Part shown: positions 11,104 through 22,029 of the stretch, one piece after another
How positions within the stretch are numbered: position 1 is the first letter of the stretch
Layout: the number at the start of each line of letters is the position of its first letter
Assembly (NCBI GenBank): GCA_049999805.1
Contig: JBNGIO010006298.1
Coordinates: 215,307 to 249,308, forward strand
DNA from: Folioceros fuciformis
Taxonomy: Eukaryota; Anthocerotophyta; Anthocerotopsida; Anthocerotales
DNA: 34,002 nucleotides
Direction: 5' to 3'
Made by a program: the position numbers and the translations under genes
The notes under the pieces: generated by a model
What the model was told of the DNA's origin: nothing
Databases searched by the model: none
The model's input: the letters and a program-made list of their open reading frames with translations, nothing else

Positions 11104-11221
11104 GACCTACGCAATCCGAGGCCCGCCGTCCTGTGGAGCTACACCCTACACCCTAACAGCCCTCCATTTAATGGAGAGAAAATAGGGTGACTTGGAGTTG
11201 GGCACAGTAGCGGGAGATCTG

Positions 11222-11233
11222 GAGTTCGAATCC
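11222..11233 (+). other. tRNA-like B-box (possible SINE head)
   Basis: GAGTTCGAATCC matches the RNA polymerase III internal B-box consensus, in the context GTAGCGGGAGATCTGGAGTTCGAATCCGGGC. The bases flanking the TTCGAAT loop do not form a proper 5-bp T-stem and no full cloverleaf is visible, so this is not a functional tRNA. A degenerate tRNA-derived SINE is one explanation. Confidence 0.3.
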
Positions 11234-11249
11234 GGGCATGAGCTTTTAA

Positions 11250-13320
11250 TCAGTTTTGGCCCACTCTCGATCCCGATCGGGACTCCGGGGCTTGGGACTC
11301 CCGTTCCCGAGGTCGGGGTAGCCGGCGTTCTGCAGGAGGAACTTCTCTGATTCCCTTGTACTGGTAGGACCTGACAGCGATGAGGAAGAAGGAGGTGATA
11401 CCAATGCAGATGATAGCAAAGCAGGCCGTACTAGTTCTCCAGGTTGCCTTGGTTGATGGTGGGAGCCAGCCAGCCCTGGTGGGATCCGTGTCTGATGGAT
11501 CGACAAACGAGGGTGATGAGGAAGTAGAGCACTCCGTTGGCTGCACAGACGAAGGCTTCCCCCGTGGACTCCATCTTGTCTGGCATCTCGTCGTAGACGA
11601 ACTCCATCTGTCCCACCAGGAAGAAGGATTCGGTTATGCCTAGAATAGGATATGCCTAGAATGCTCACTTGGGGAATCAGCCAGAAAGCACTCATGGACA
11701 GGTGCATCATTGGGCTGTCCAGTTGCCCTTTTTCCGCTGCCATGGCCTTCCTATTCACCTCCACCACAATGGCTGCCACCATGGTGAATACTGATATCAC
11801 CATGCCCACTCCCATTTTCTGCAACGTGGTGATGCCCCTTGGATATCCAAGCCAGCATGAAATGGAATCGTGCTTAGTGTTTGTGCTAACCCTGCACATT
11901 TTGACATAGCACAGTTACCGTGGTTCACAATCGCAGGGCATCAGTAGAACTTGCAAACTGTCACACACACCAACAGAACTTGAGGATTGTTCATGAGATC
12001 CATCATGTGTGAAGATGCATTTAGTTGATCGGCATGCCCTCATTGCGTGCAATGTAGGTTGACATTTCATGCACCCATGAAGTGATGTTGTGAACCTGAA
12101 GCTGGTTAACCGTGTGGGGAAGCTCTCGTCTTCTCATTTCTGAGGTCAGATAGTTATCCGGGATGTAATAGAGGCGGTTGTGGTGGGCAGGGAACGGCTC
12201 AGAACGTTTCCTCATAGCAGCAAAAACCACGTGTGTGATTCGAGTGACCCCCGGGCCGCTTCCGGCAGGGTTCTTGTACCTGTGAATCGGCGTGCCCGAA
12301 AAGGAGAATACCACAGTCCAGAGATAGAGCGCCAGGAATCCCGAATCCAACAGTTGTGCTCACGTCGTCCAGTCCAAGAAATTCAGGAAGCATCCAATGC
12401 TGAATTTACTTGCTAACTGGTGGCATCCATGGGTGATATAAATTCATACAGAAATGATGATACCTGAACGTGTCTCACGGTCAGCGTCAGCACGATCAAA
12501 GATCCCAGCTGCAGAGACAGGAAGAGGAGATTGAAGAAGAGATGCCTCTCCCTCGACTCTTCCAGGTCACAATCGTCGAATTGGTGTCCTCCAAATGAGG
12601 ATGCGCTCAGCTTGATCTCTCCCGAGCCTACGTAGATTATGTAAAGATAAGCCCAGGATAGAACACAGCCATGAATTTGCCCTATGGTGGCCGGCAGGGA
12701 TGGGATGGTACACAAGGTACGTGGGGGCTTCCGGCTCTCGAGTGATGTCGACAAGGATAACACCAACATCCCTTGTCATCCACACATACAAACTTGTGTC
12801 AATCCTGGGCACGCTGGTTCCTCTATAGTGAGTGTGTATACGTGCTTGCAAAATTGAATTGCCTTCACAAGCTCTTCACCCAGATAAGGACCAGAGAGGA
12901 GAGTCCCAGTGTTGGATACCGCCCAAGGTACGAGTCAGCCAGGAATCCCCAAACCAAGGGCAACATGTACAAGGCTCCCATGAAGTTGGCGTCAGTTGTG
13001 GACGCCTTTTGGGTGCTCTGATGCAGGCGGGACAGCAGAACGTAGGGCACCAGATTCGATGCAACAGAGAAGGAGGCACCAACGTTTTCAAAATGCCGAC
13101 CTGGACACCAAGAATTACCCCACTGTATCACCACAGCAATGCTCACAAACTGCAATCTCCAGTCATCTCAGAACTAGGTTGCGGACTGTAGGTCGATTCT
13201 GCAGAACCCAACAAAGTTGCCGAAACAAACGGAGACGACTTCCATGAACCCGACTGGCTCTTCTCGGCAGGCAGCCCGTCCAGTCCATGGACTGATCGTC
13301 TGTGGACCGCAGCGACAACG
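11250..13320 (-). pseudogene. NPF (NRT1/PTR) family transporter pseudogene
   Basis: Relic of a proton-coupled nitrate/peptide/hormone transporter of the plasma membrane or tonoplast (12 membrane spans in intact members). Family blocks appear in order on the minus strand. KSQSGSWKSSPF lies near 13250. ASNLVPYVLLSRLHQ and PLVWGFLADSYLGRYPT lie at 13080-12890. SGEIKLSASSFGGHQFDD and FFNLLFLSLQLGSLIVLT lie near 12640-12490. TTVGFGIPG and SGTPIHRYKNPAGSG lie near 12350-12260. FWLIPQVSILGI and ESFFLVGQMEFVYDEMPD lie near 11690-11590. FFLIAVRSYQYKGI lies near 11360. Lesions: a frame change right after GFGIPGA near 12320; a 16-bp tandem duplication at 11635-11666 that shifts frame between ILGI and ESFF; a TAG after NLEN near 11440; and a further +1 shift a few codons later. 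The conserved GxKP-type motif is also altered (EIKL). Assembly error could explain one lesion but hardly all of them. Confidence 0.82.
11635..11666 (-). repeat. 16-bp tandem duplication inside the NPF pseudogene
   Basis: TATGCCTAGAAT occurs at 11635-11646 and again at 11651-11662, with period 16 (TATGCCTAGAATAGGA). Removing one copy would restore the reading frame ILGI-TESFFLVGQ on the minus strand. This is therefore the probable cause of one frameshift. Confidence 0.85.
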
Positions 13321-13437
13321 GATCCTGCCATCACAAATTTTAAAGCCTGTCTTTCAGCTCCAGATCGACTTCATCCCCGCCACGAACAGAAGTACACGTC
13401 CTTCGTCACCCAAATCCTTCCAATGTGTTTGCGAGCG

Positions 13438-14073
13438 TTACGGGATCTGGGCTATCGATACCTCTGGTGTCATGGTGCTGGACACGTGGATCTTGGTCCA
13501 CTTGAAATCGGCCGCCGGGAGTACTGTCGGCCTGCCGCTCTCTGAAGCCAGGCAATGCGTGCCAGTCACACACGAACCTGCTGACAATTCCTTCGCTCAG
13601 ACAAAAACAAACACCACCGTCAGACAAATCCAAACCTTCCTACCTCAATCCAGGGAACCTGCACCTCTTCTCGTCAGCCAACAATGTCTAACCGCAAAAC
13701 TCACAGCCCAATTCCTTCAATCTGCCGTCGGTTGTAAGCCGCCGCTTAATACAACCCACGACGCCTTCTGCACGTTGCAGCTCTGTCTCTTCAACACAAG
13801 GTGCTTGCACGGCATGCAATCACTCGCTTTCTGCGGCATGAACAAACGCTCCCTTCCTTCAAGGTTCTTAATGTTTGCAAGCTCGAAGGTCCGGGGCCCA
13901 TCCACCCCACACCATTAAGCTTCCTGCTTCAGTTTGACAAGGTAACAACACCTCATCCAGGGGCCGTGACTGTCCATTTCAGTCCAGTCCATTCCATTCT
14001 TAACAACCGGGCACAATGACTCACCTTCTCCTCCCCTCACGAGCTTGATCTTAACCCTTTCTTCCGACACCAT
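13438..14073 (-). CDS. Possible short two-exon gene, product uncertain
   Basis: A TATA box (14216-14222, minus) is followed by a protein-like frame. From ATG 14073 the first exon ends at 14025 (…KIKLVRGGE, donor G|GTGAGT). The second exon, 13541-13438, starts after TTCAG and reads SGRPTVLPAADFKWTKI, ending VSIAQIP and TAA. The phases agree (1 nt plus 2 nt), giving about 50 residues. The same frame stays open upstream of the ATG to about 14213 and looks coding (VLPGFPSRQLKVLRAMV), so the true start may be missed or non-AUG. KIKLVRG...GRP faintly recalls ribosomal protein uL30 (L30), but the similarity is too short to rely on. It ends about 120 bp upstream of the NPF relic. Confidence 0.35.
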
Positions 14074-14215
14074 AGCTCGAAGCACCTTCAACTGCCTGGA
14101 TGGAAATCCCGGCAACACAGCAACTCCAGCAAGCTCCTTCGTCTTGGAAGCAAAATCTACAAAATTACTCAGGGCAGGCCCAGCAGAGGTCCCAGAAGAA
14201 GGGGAGGACGACGCC

Positions 14216-14222
14216 TTTTATA
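14216..14222 (-). promoter_or_regulatory. TATA box
   Basis: The minus strand reads GCTATAAAAGGC, a strong TATA consensus, about 140 bp upstream of the first ATG of the short two-exon ORF described at 13438-14073. The link to that ORF is by position. Confidence 0.45.
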
Positions 14223-14359
14223 GCTTCGAGGGCAATCGGACCCTTTCGTTTACCATGTCGCCATCTACTTGCTGGCCTTGGTCCCCGATGCAGCCAGAAT
14301 CCCACATTTACGTGCCATTGCAAACGACGGCTATACCATGTCCACATTAATATAAATTC

Positions 14360-15900
14360 CGGTATATCATATCATTCTATTATAAAAATCGAACACGTTA
14401 TATCAAATGCTGCTAAATTGTATTGATCGGTCCAGATTATGTAAGATGACTTGAAGGAAAGAAACCCTTAGCCTCTCCTTCCTCAAGGCTATTTGTTCAT
14501 ACACGTACGTAAGATTATGAACAATTAAAATATGATGAATTAAAAAGCTAGTTTATAAGTTAGGCTGTAGACTCATAGTTCAAGCTTTGTTTATTGCTCA
14601 AGTAGAGAGTCCTGAGTTCATTAGTAAAGAAGAACATTATCTCATATTTATTTCTCTGTTTCTCTCCAGAGTATTAGTGGGTTATTTTTATGTTATATAC
14701 ATAAATTAGTGTATACATAATATAATAATATAAAAAATTATAATACATGATATTAGTACAAGGAACATGCCTGATGAGATTAGGTGAAGACGAAATTTTG
14801 AGTAGGCCAGACATCTAGATGCATGCATGCATTGGTTGTTCTGGTTGTTCCATTTTGTAGGTGTTGTAAGGAAGGGGGAATGGCAAAGAGGCGGTGGTCG
14901 ATGTTGCTGCATTTTGCTTGTCCAAACATGCATAGACAAGCACACGCACCAGACCACAGCACACCACAGCACACCACACCTGCAATGTGATGTTGTAGAG
15001 AAGATGAATGAATGGGCAGTAGTGGCAGGCCAGGCAAGCAGAGCGTGCAGGTTGGTAGCTATGATAGTGATAGTGTAGCCTGGTGGTACCTACCTAGCTA
15101 GGGTGCATGGAAATGAGCATTCTCGGAGTTGGAGGCGAGGGCCACTCTGCTCAAGCGGCTGGTGCGAGGGGTCGACCGAGGCGCCTGCGTGCCCGGGGTA
15201 GGGGCAGGGACGCACATCCGAGTAGCCCTTGCCATGGTAGGCAACACCTGCACATGTGGTTGTCGGAAATCTGGTCGGCCCCTAGGCATGGCGGGTTTCT
15301 GGACCGCCACATGGCCTTTCTTGCAGCTTGGATTTGAGCTTGAGCTTACATGACTCGTCCTGTGCAGGCGGCAGCGAAATGACCCCGGGTGGTTTGTAGG
15401 CGCGCACAGACATGTCCCACTGCTCACTTTTGGAGCGGCAGGCCTGGCGCTTCTCAGACTCCTTCTCGCCGGGCGATGCGATCCTTCAACTGTCCTCGGA
15501 GCAGTACTCGCGGCTTGGCTTCCGCCGGACGAAGGCGCGGGCCGCGCCTTCAGCACTGCCTTCAGAAGCGCGGATGCATGCATTTTGCACTGCCGCTGCC
15601 GATGCCGATGCCGATGCCTTCACTTCTTCCACTAACTCCTAATCGCAACGTCCGGCCGAGAGCATTAGCGCATGTGGGGGAGAGCACCCAGGGTTTTGGA
15701 AGAACGGCCGGCCTGCGCACCTCGTTGTAAGCCAAGGCCAATGGCAGGAGGGGGAGGAGAGCGCAACGCCAGTGGGAACAGGCAGTGTCATACCAGATTT
15801 CTCACACACCCAGTCCGTTATTCAGAAGCACCGTCCTCTTCGCAACCCTAAATTGCACTCCGTATCACAACGTGTAACCGCATTCCAGTAACACGAATGC
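14360..15900. other. Intergenic stretch with no supported gene
   Basis: 14360-14780 is AT-rich with TA-rich runs. 15100-15760 is GC-rich and opens overlapping ORFs on both strands with no motif, including a 161-codon minus-strand frame rich in Ala, Pro, Ser and Arg. A short GATGCC repeat (GCCGATGCCGATGCCGATGCC) lies at 15599-15619. No gene can be defended. Confidence 0.5.
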
Positions 15901-16023
15901 CAGTTCTTGTAGAGTCTGCAAGGACTTCAAATTCTACAGTGTACGTAGAAAGCTTTGCAACAGCGGGGAAGCCGGTCCGCTCGAGCCTCCTCTTCCCAGA
16001 AGCCCAAGTTCAAGTCGCATGTC

Positions 16024-19000
16024 TTAATGTTCGTGTGCTTTCGTATATGCCCAAACTTTAAAGCCGACGCTGAGGGACAAGGCAGTAGCTGCCCACACCC
16101 AAACGCTGTACACCCACCAGTTGCTTGCAAACGGAGAAGCATGCAGGTTCTTGTCAGGCCACCCCGGTTTCACACTTCTGCAACACATGCGTGTTAGAAT
16201 AGAACATGGAATAGACTGTCGTGGGCAGGTTTCAAAGTTGCTTACTTCCGGGAGAAGTAGACGAGGCACGGAGGAATAATGAACATGATAGCACAACCCG
16301 CAAAACCTCCAGTCAGTCCGACAAGGTCGTCCACGCATACGTTGAACCTCTGCATGGTTGGAGCTTGCGTAAGAGAACTGTTAACTGCTGAACTGGACAC
16401 CTCCTAGACGCCGAGAGCACATTTACCTCTCCAATCAGGGCGCATGCACTTGCCGGCAAGACAGCCAAGAGTGTCAGCCCCAAATTCCAACTGGCTTCAG
16501 CTGCACCCGGTTTGGGAGCTCATGAGGTGCTGAGTATAATGGTTTGCCTGACGGCAACACTGAGCTTGCACAACTATAACAAAGCAACGTTCCAGCACAC
16601 GTCGGAGGCGTAGTGTGAGCACCTGTTTTGATTGTAAGCAGCACAAATAGACTGTCCAGATTATTGCGCAGCGAAATAGAAATGATTGGAAAAGATGAAG
16701 CCAGCGTGAGGGCTGCACAACGATAAGAGTTGCACACATCAATGACCATGAGGTCCACACAGGCGCACTAAAGTAAATTGCAGGTGTCTTGATTCAAATG
16801 CCTGGAAATAGAAGTAGCGCGTAGCCAATCCAGCCATACACTGTTGCAGGACGAGGACATCAGAATCGTAGGCAGACACACGATTAGAGTGCACAGCTTA
16901 GTTCATGTGTTCAACCAGGAAAGTAGGCAACCTAGTGACTAAACTGTTTGTCTCCTTTAATCATGCTTACAGACGAAACGTACTGAGCACTGTTTACCAT
17001 CTGGGCTGAAGTTGAATGTGACGGGATCTTGCACATCAGTGCCTGAGAAAGGTGCAGAGCATTTCACCATGTCAAGCACGACCAGCATTCTATCATGGTT
17101 CCGTGTGACACCTTAAGCTCAGGTGACTGATCAAGGATCATGAATCCCTCTCAAGAACCGAATGTCATTGCACAAGATGTCTGTACTGTACCAAAAGCGA
17201 GTCCACATGCGATGAATAGTAACAGGTACAGGGACATCACAAGTAGAAATGCATAGCCCGAAATTCTCCACACGGTGCTTTTGTTGCGTATGGGTGTAAT
17301 TATGCCTGGAATACTGCGGCAAATGACAAGCATTCAATGTCATGAGGCCAGTCAAGCCCACTGACTTCGATCATCATGGGTAGAAAGTCACTTGAAAAAC
17401 TTTTTCAGATAGCCCTGGTACCTGTGGTGACACATGAAAGAATAAACTGCACCTCCAAAAAGATTTGGCAGTGCACTGTTTGTGTATCGCAACGCTTATA
17501 CGTCAGTTGGGTCCTGTTATTGTCCAAAATGTAATACACCAGATTGCCAGAACGAATCTTACGCAATTTGGAGTAGGGGTACAACATTCTGAGGGCCGGA
17601 GTGATTAGCACGCTTCACGAAAGCCAAGATAATCATCCTGCACAGGCTTTCCCAATCCTGCATAAGGCGGCTCCAGCCCACTGGTCTGAAACTTTTGCTA
17701 CAGACAGAAAACAAACTTATCCAGTCTGGCGACTTACGTGCCCAGAGCTAAAGCGCGAATAATCTGCAATCAAGGAATGAAGACAATCAGGGGCCTACAT
17801 TGGCAGAACAAATTCCTTCTAACTCAACCAAACCTTGTCACAAATGTTTTTAGGTCTCAAGTGTAGTACCATGGTAAAAATCTGGACGTGTTTCGTGTCT
17901 TCCATCCCGCGGAGGCTGCAGAACAAACCCAAGTAAAGTAACTTCATGATCTTCCTGAAAAATGGCAGTTTACGCTTGCTGGTCTTTCTGAAACTAGTGC
18001 CCCTATGGAGTCTTGGAGGCATGGTGGGAACAACGGAACCTATTTCCCTCGTAATGTAGTAATTATCTCCAAGCTATGTCACTAACAACAGCCACACACA
18101 TTGACGAGAGTTCACCAAGCAAACTGCAGCAGAGAGATTCGCACCACAGAAACAGCTCCAGTGAAATGAACACAACTAGAACCGCATCAAACCGGAGTTG
18201 TGGAATGAGCGTTATCAAGGACCTTGCCACCAATGTGCTATATATCACTGAGTCACCGAACAAGTACAGCTGCAAAACATGAATTTGTCCCTAACGTTTA
18301 ACTCCAGACAAGAAGTCAGGGTTTGCAAATGCAAGGTGCCGTGTGACGAAGTTACTATGAAGGCAACATAGAAGCAAACGTTGCCATATCCATTATAGAA
18401 AAGCCCCTGCAGAAAACATGGGGACCCTTACATCCATAAGATGCTAGCACCAGCAAACGAACACACAGTAGTCATTTGGCAGCTAGGAGCGGGAAGAACA
18501 TACTGCCATCTCCCCAAGCTCGGTTTGCTTGACAATTTCGAATATCTTGTCATCCAGTCGCTGCAAAATGTGACAATCAGATTGTAGAGCCTCAAAACTA
18601 TGCTGCAACTAACACCCGAGATATGACATGCGTATGCACTGATGTTCGTTCTCTTTCTTTTTCTAAAGGATATACAGTGCATACATTGTCAGCTGTTGTG
18701 CATAGTATTGCGTTGGCTGTGGCCATTGACTCTACCACAAACGTTAAGCAGACGTAACTGCAGAAATCCAGCCGACCATTGCAGGCTAATGGTTATGAAA
18801 CGGAAAAGCTCAGAAAATGAGACGCCAAAAAGAGCAAATCCGATAGAACAGAGGAAAAGGGTACAACAGTCTCACCTGAAGAAAGAAACAAGAACGAGAA
18901 ACAATACTCCGAGAATCTGCAACCACCTTCACAACTTTCAGGGGAAAAACACGTTGTCCACAACACATGCTTAATTGTCCATGTAAGCGGATAGAGATGC

Positions 19001-19198
19001 GTACCCATCCTCCCTTCACCAGAACTGAAGGCAGTGCGAGCACGCCTGTACCCACCACCAGATTAAAGATAAAACTGCAGACAAACGTTGCGACTCTCCA
19101 TCAGTAATTGGCCTTGAATTTTCAACCCATGCACGCTACCAGGACTCTTCGACCTCAGTGCAAAGAGATAGGGTGCAAGACCTCAGTGCAAACCTACT
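16024..19198 (-). CDS. TMEM104-like membrane transporter (amino acid/auxin permease superfamily)
   Basis: Multi-pass membrane protein of the AAAP superfamily, probably moving amino acids or similar small solutes; the substrate is unknown. Fifteen minus-strand exons join with consistent phases: 19074-19005, 18916-18876, 18757-18685, 18560-18504, 18406-18356, 18269-18193, 17954-17870, 17763-17738 (26 nt), 17475-17422, 17313-17192, 17042-16998, 16712-16623, 16500-16427, 16349-16246 and 16177-16024 (ends TAA). They encode about 373 residues. Key blocks are FNLVVGTGVLALPS, TFVVESMATANA, TELGEMA, YLFGDSVIYSTLVARSL, KHVQIFTM, NLFGGAVYSFMCHHS, PGIITPIRNK, SFPIISISLRNNL, LVGLTGGFAGCAIMFIIPP and SPFASNWW. 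These match animal TMEM104 block for block. The N-terminal exon is unresolved; a piece ending at 19198 (IGRKYVD, donor GTAGGT) fits in phase. The long loop of animal TMEM104 after the second span is shortened. No lesion seen. Confidence 0.85.
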
Positions 19199-19599
19199 CA
19201 ACGTACTTCCGACCAATGACGACTTCGCAATTCAGCTCTTAGCATGTTGAGACGGAACATGACTAACATGAATCCAGTGCAACTCGAGAACCGGGCTGGC
19301 GGTTTTGCAGGCTCTGCCGCACTCGGATGGTTCTCCTGGACATCGGCACCACGCTCTGAGTTCACTCCAACTAAAGACTCCGTTTCCGCTGCATAGTTGA
19401 CAAGATTGAGAACTGAAGCAGTGAGTAGAGAGCCGACTGGACTCAAGCTCTCCATGCCATGAGCATACGTCACCGAGGCGAGGCATATCCTCAAATTGCT
19501 GGAGAACGTGAGTGGTATCCTTACAAAATCTCTCGGATGGCCCAAGCAACGTTGTCGGCGAAGCCATCGGCAGCTAGGACTAAATGACAACAGGAATGA

Positions 19600-21100
19600 G
19601 CTGAGCAGTGGGGAACAGCTGCTGTCTACACCTGCGGCCCCTTGGAAGAAGCTAAAAAGCGAGCTATGAAAGGCACCGGCATTTGATCGCCATTGCTACT
19701 CAGCGAAATGGAGACACTGGTGAACACAGCCTGCGAGGCAAATTCAAAGGAGCGTGCTCCGGAATCTCCTTCCGCAAATTCACGCATAGCCAACCCTCTC
19801 AAACAGCGCACAAGCTTGAGCGCACACAGACACGCAGACATTCAATGGTGCACAAATACACACCCCCGGACAGACATCGAAGGCGGGAAACGACAAGTGG
19901 CTTCAGCGCCTAACGGCCAAGAACCATGAACAGCTTGTCAGATCGACGAGGGAGCTTTTATCCGAATGAGTACACACCGGTTTGCTCTCCACTAACGGCC
20001 TCACAAACCTGCGACCCAGCAAACCGACAAAGGACCAACAGCCGGCGTGAATCATCAGCCGGCCCCATCTCCTTCGCGTAACGCTCGAACTGTCGTCGTT
20101 CATACAAGGCGATGGACAGTCAATAGGTACACTTCTTACTTCACAACAAACACATCTGTACCCAAAAAGACTAGATTGCAATGCAATGCCGCACCAACTC
20201 CACCCTTTTTGGTTGTGGCCCTTCACATCCTAAAAAACGTTCATCTTCTACCTCCTCTCCTACCTCTCCGCAACCATTTGCTAGTGTGTTGTTAGCCATC
20301 ATAAGCTCAGCCCATTGCTGTGGCACTCCTAATCTATGCATGAGCTTCAAGCTAGTAGTTGAGTGGAAACCTTTCAGAATCATAACAAGAGCTTGAAGTC
20401 TGATCATTTAAGCATTGGTCTTGAGGTTCCAAACATTGTTCTTAAGCTTAAAATCAGCATTCCGCTAATCCTTTCTCAAGGAAGGGCTCACCTAAAAGCA
20501 AGTGCTTAGCTTGTGTACCAAGTCCTTATTAACCTACCCAATACATTGCAAGAAAGGAGAGGAATCTTTGATACAAGTAGCCCAATCACACAATGGTGGA
20601 ACTCTGTCATCTACTTTTAGCTCAGTATAGAACAACCCCTATGGAATACACATGATACTTAAAAATAGCTTAGTCCCACCATGGTGAAGGTTTTATGGGT
20701 GCCAAATCCCAAGATAGCGATGCTTCCCTCAACACAAAACAAATTGAATGAAAGCATCTCACAAAAGAGAAACACAACCAAAAGAAGCTTCTACTCTATG
20801 GGTCTATACCTTCTTGTCTCATTGGAGCGTGGATTTCTAAACATAGGAACAAACTGAGAGAACATTAAGCTTTGATTGAAGTACTTCTAGAAGTAAAAAA
20901 TGATTTTATTGTTACACACATGGATGAATATCTCTCATGCCTTGAAAAGGGTATCTTGTAAAGTAATATTAATTCTTCATGTCTGCTCCAGATATTTTAG
21001 ATTTTTTTGTAAAAACTATTTATAAATTATACTACAACATTTAGTCCTCCATCCCTCTTATATTTAATAGGCCATGTAAGAAGAACATTAATTGCAACTG
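19600..21100. other. Intergenic stretch with no supported gene
   Basis: Includes the presumed promoter side of the TMEM104-like gene. Short ORFs on both strands overlap one another and carry no motif I recognise. Base composition drops to AT-rich from about 20300 rightward. Confidence 0.45.
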
Positions 21101-21189
21101 TTTCTTTTTTGACATATCCTTATAGTAGATCTTATCAAATGGTTTGTGTGCACACCTTATTTATGAAGAGTCAAATTTCATCACTTAAA

Positions 21190-21657
21190 ATGGTATTATG
21201 GAAACCAATTATATACAAGCATTATATAATTATCTTATTTTTCCTTACCTTCGTAAGTGCATTCGATGACCCTGTCGTAAATGGCCCGGATTTGCCTCCT
21301 CAAATAACAATAAGGAACGTGTCATGTGAAGGAGAAGTTTTGGACAGATCGATGCCTTCTTGGGTGCGAGTTTTGGGTAATGTTTTGGTTGTGGCTGCAA
21401 AGGACAACTTTTTCGAACTTCCTTACAGTAATGCAATACCAATAGAAGGGAGAGGTGTGCAATTAGTGGGAACCATTAATTGTTACAAAAGCGATGATAG
21501 AGCAGATATGAAACCAACGATGAAGACTCCTTTTCAATGTTTCACTTGTATCAAATACATCACTCAAACTCTGATGATGGGATCTTGTTGGAAGGCCTTG
21601 TACGAGCTTGAGGATTGTCATCTTGATTACGTTCTAGAAGAATTGATTAACACATGA
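21190..21657 (+). CDS. Predicted secreted cysteine-containing protein, family unknown
   Basis: Intronless ORF of 155 codons from ATG 21190 (the frame is open to an earlier ATG at 21109, but the later start gives a proper signal peptide). Residues 1 to about 25 have a charged start and a hydrophobic core (HYIIILFFLTFVSAF), typical of a signal peptide cut near SAF|DD. The mature part has six cysteines, including CFTC and single cysteines in VSCEG, TINCYK, GSCW and EDCHL. The remainder mixes beta-like (VRVLGNVLVVAA, GVQLVGTIN) and acidic C-terminal segments (ELEDCHLDYVLEELINT). I do not recognise the family; Ole e 1, S1-like and lipid-transfer patterns do not fit. It is clearly more AT-rich than the flanking genes. 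Whether it is expressed is unknown. Confidence 0.5.
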   Translation: MVLWKPIIYKHYIIILFFLTFVSAFDDPVVNGPDLPPQITIRNVSCEGEVLDRSMPSWVRVLGNVLVVAAKDNFFELPYSNAIPIEGRGVQLVGTINCYKSDDRADMKPTMKTPFQCFTCIKYITQTLMMGSCWKALYELEDCHLDYVLEELINT

Positions 21658-22029
21658 GTAACATAGCTCGACCAGTAGATTGAAATAAATAATTATATTT
21701 GTTGATAGAAGGTTTGCTTGTGGGATTGAAGGACGAACACAATGTGATGTGAATCCGGGACCCAAGGGTGGATGCGTGTTTTGATGCTGTAAATCCAGTA
21801 TGGATTAATAAAAGTTCGAGAAGCTATGTTCATGATGTTGTAATGATAGGCTCTACGCGGGGCCGGGATTGGAGTTGTGAAAAACGAGTCCTTTCTTCGA
21901 GATATGCAAACGACGAGTTTGCGCGAGAACAAGTTATTCGGGCGTGGGAGAAGAGGCGTGTGGTTGGATGTGTCTTTACAGACGAGGGGAATGGAGGGAG
22001 GCGTTGAGAATGCGAGTGGGTGAGGGGCC

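Noticed and set aside
11215-11245. Functional tRNA gene
   Set aside because: Only the B-box is present. The T-stem does not pair and no acceptor stem or A-box can be placed.
15098-15583. 161-codon minus-strand ORF
   Set aside because: Compositionally biased (Ala, Pro, Ser, Arg), with overlapping equally long ORFs on the other strand and no motif, promoter or splice context.
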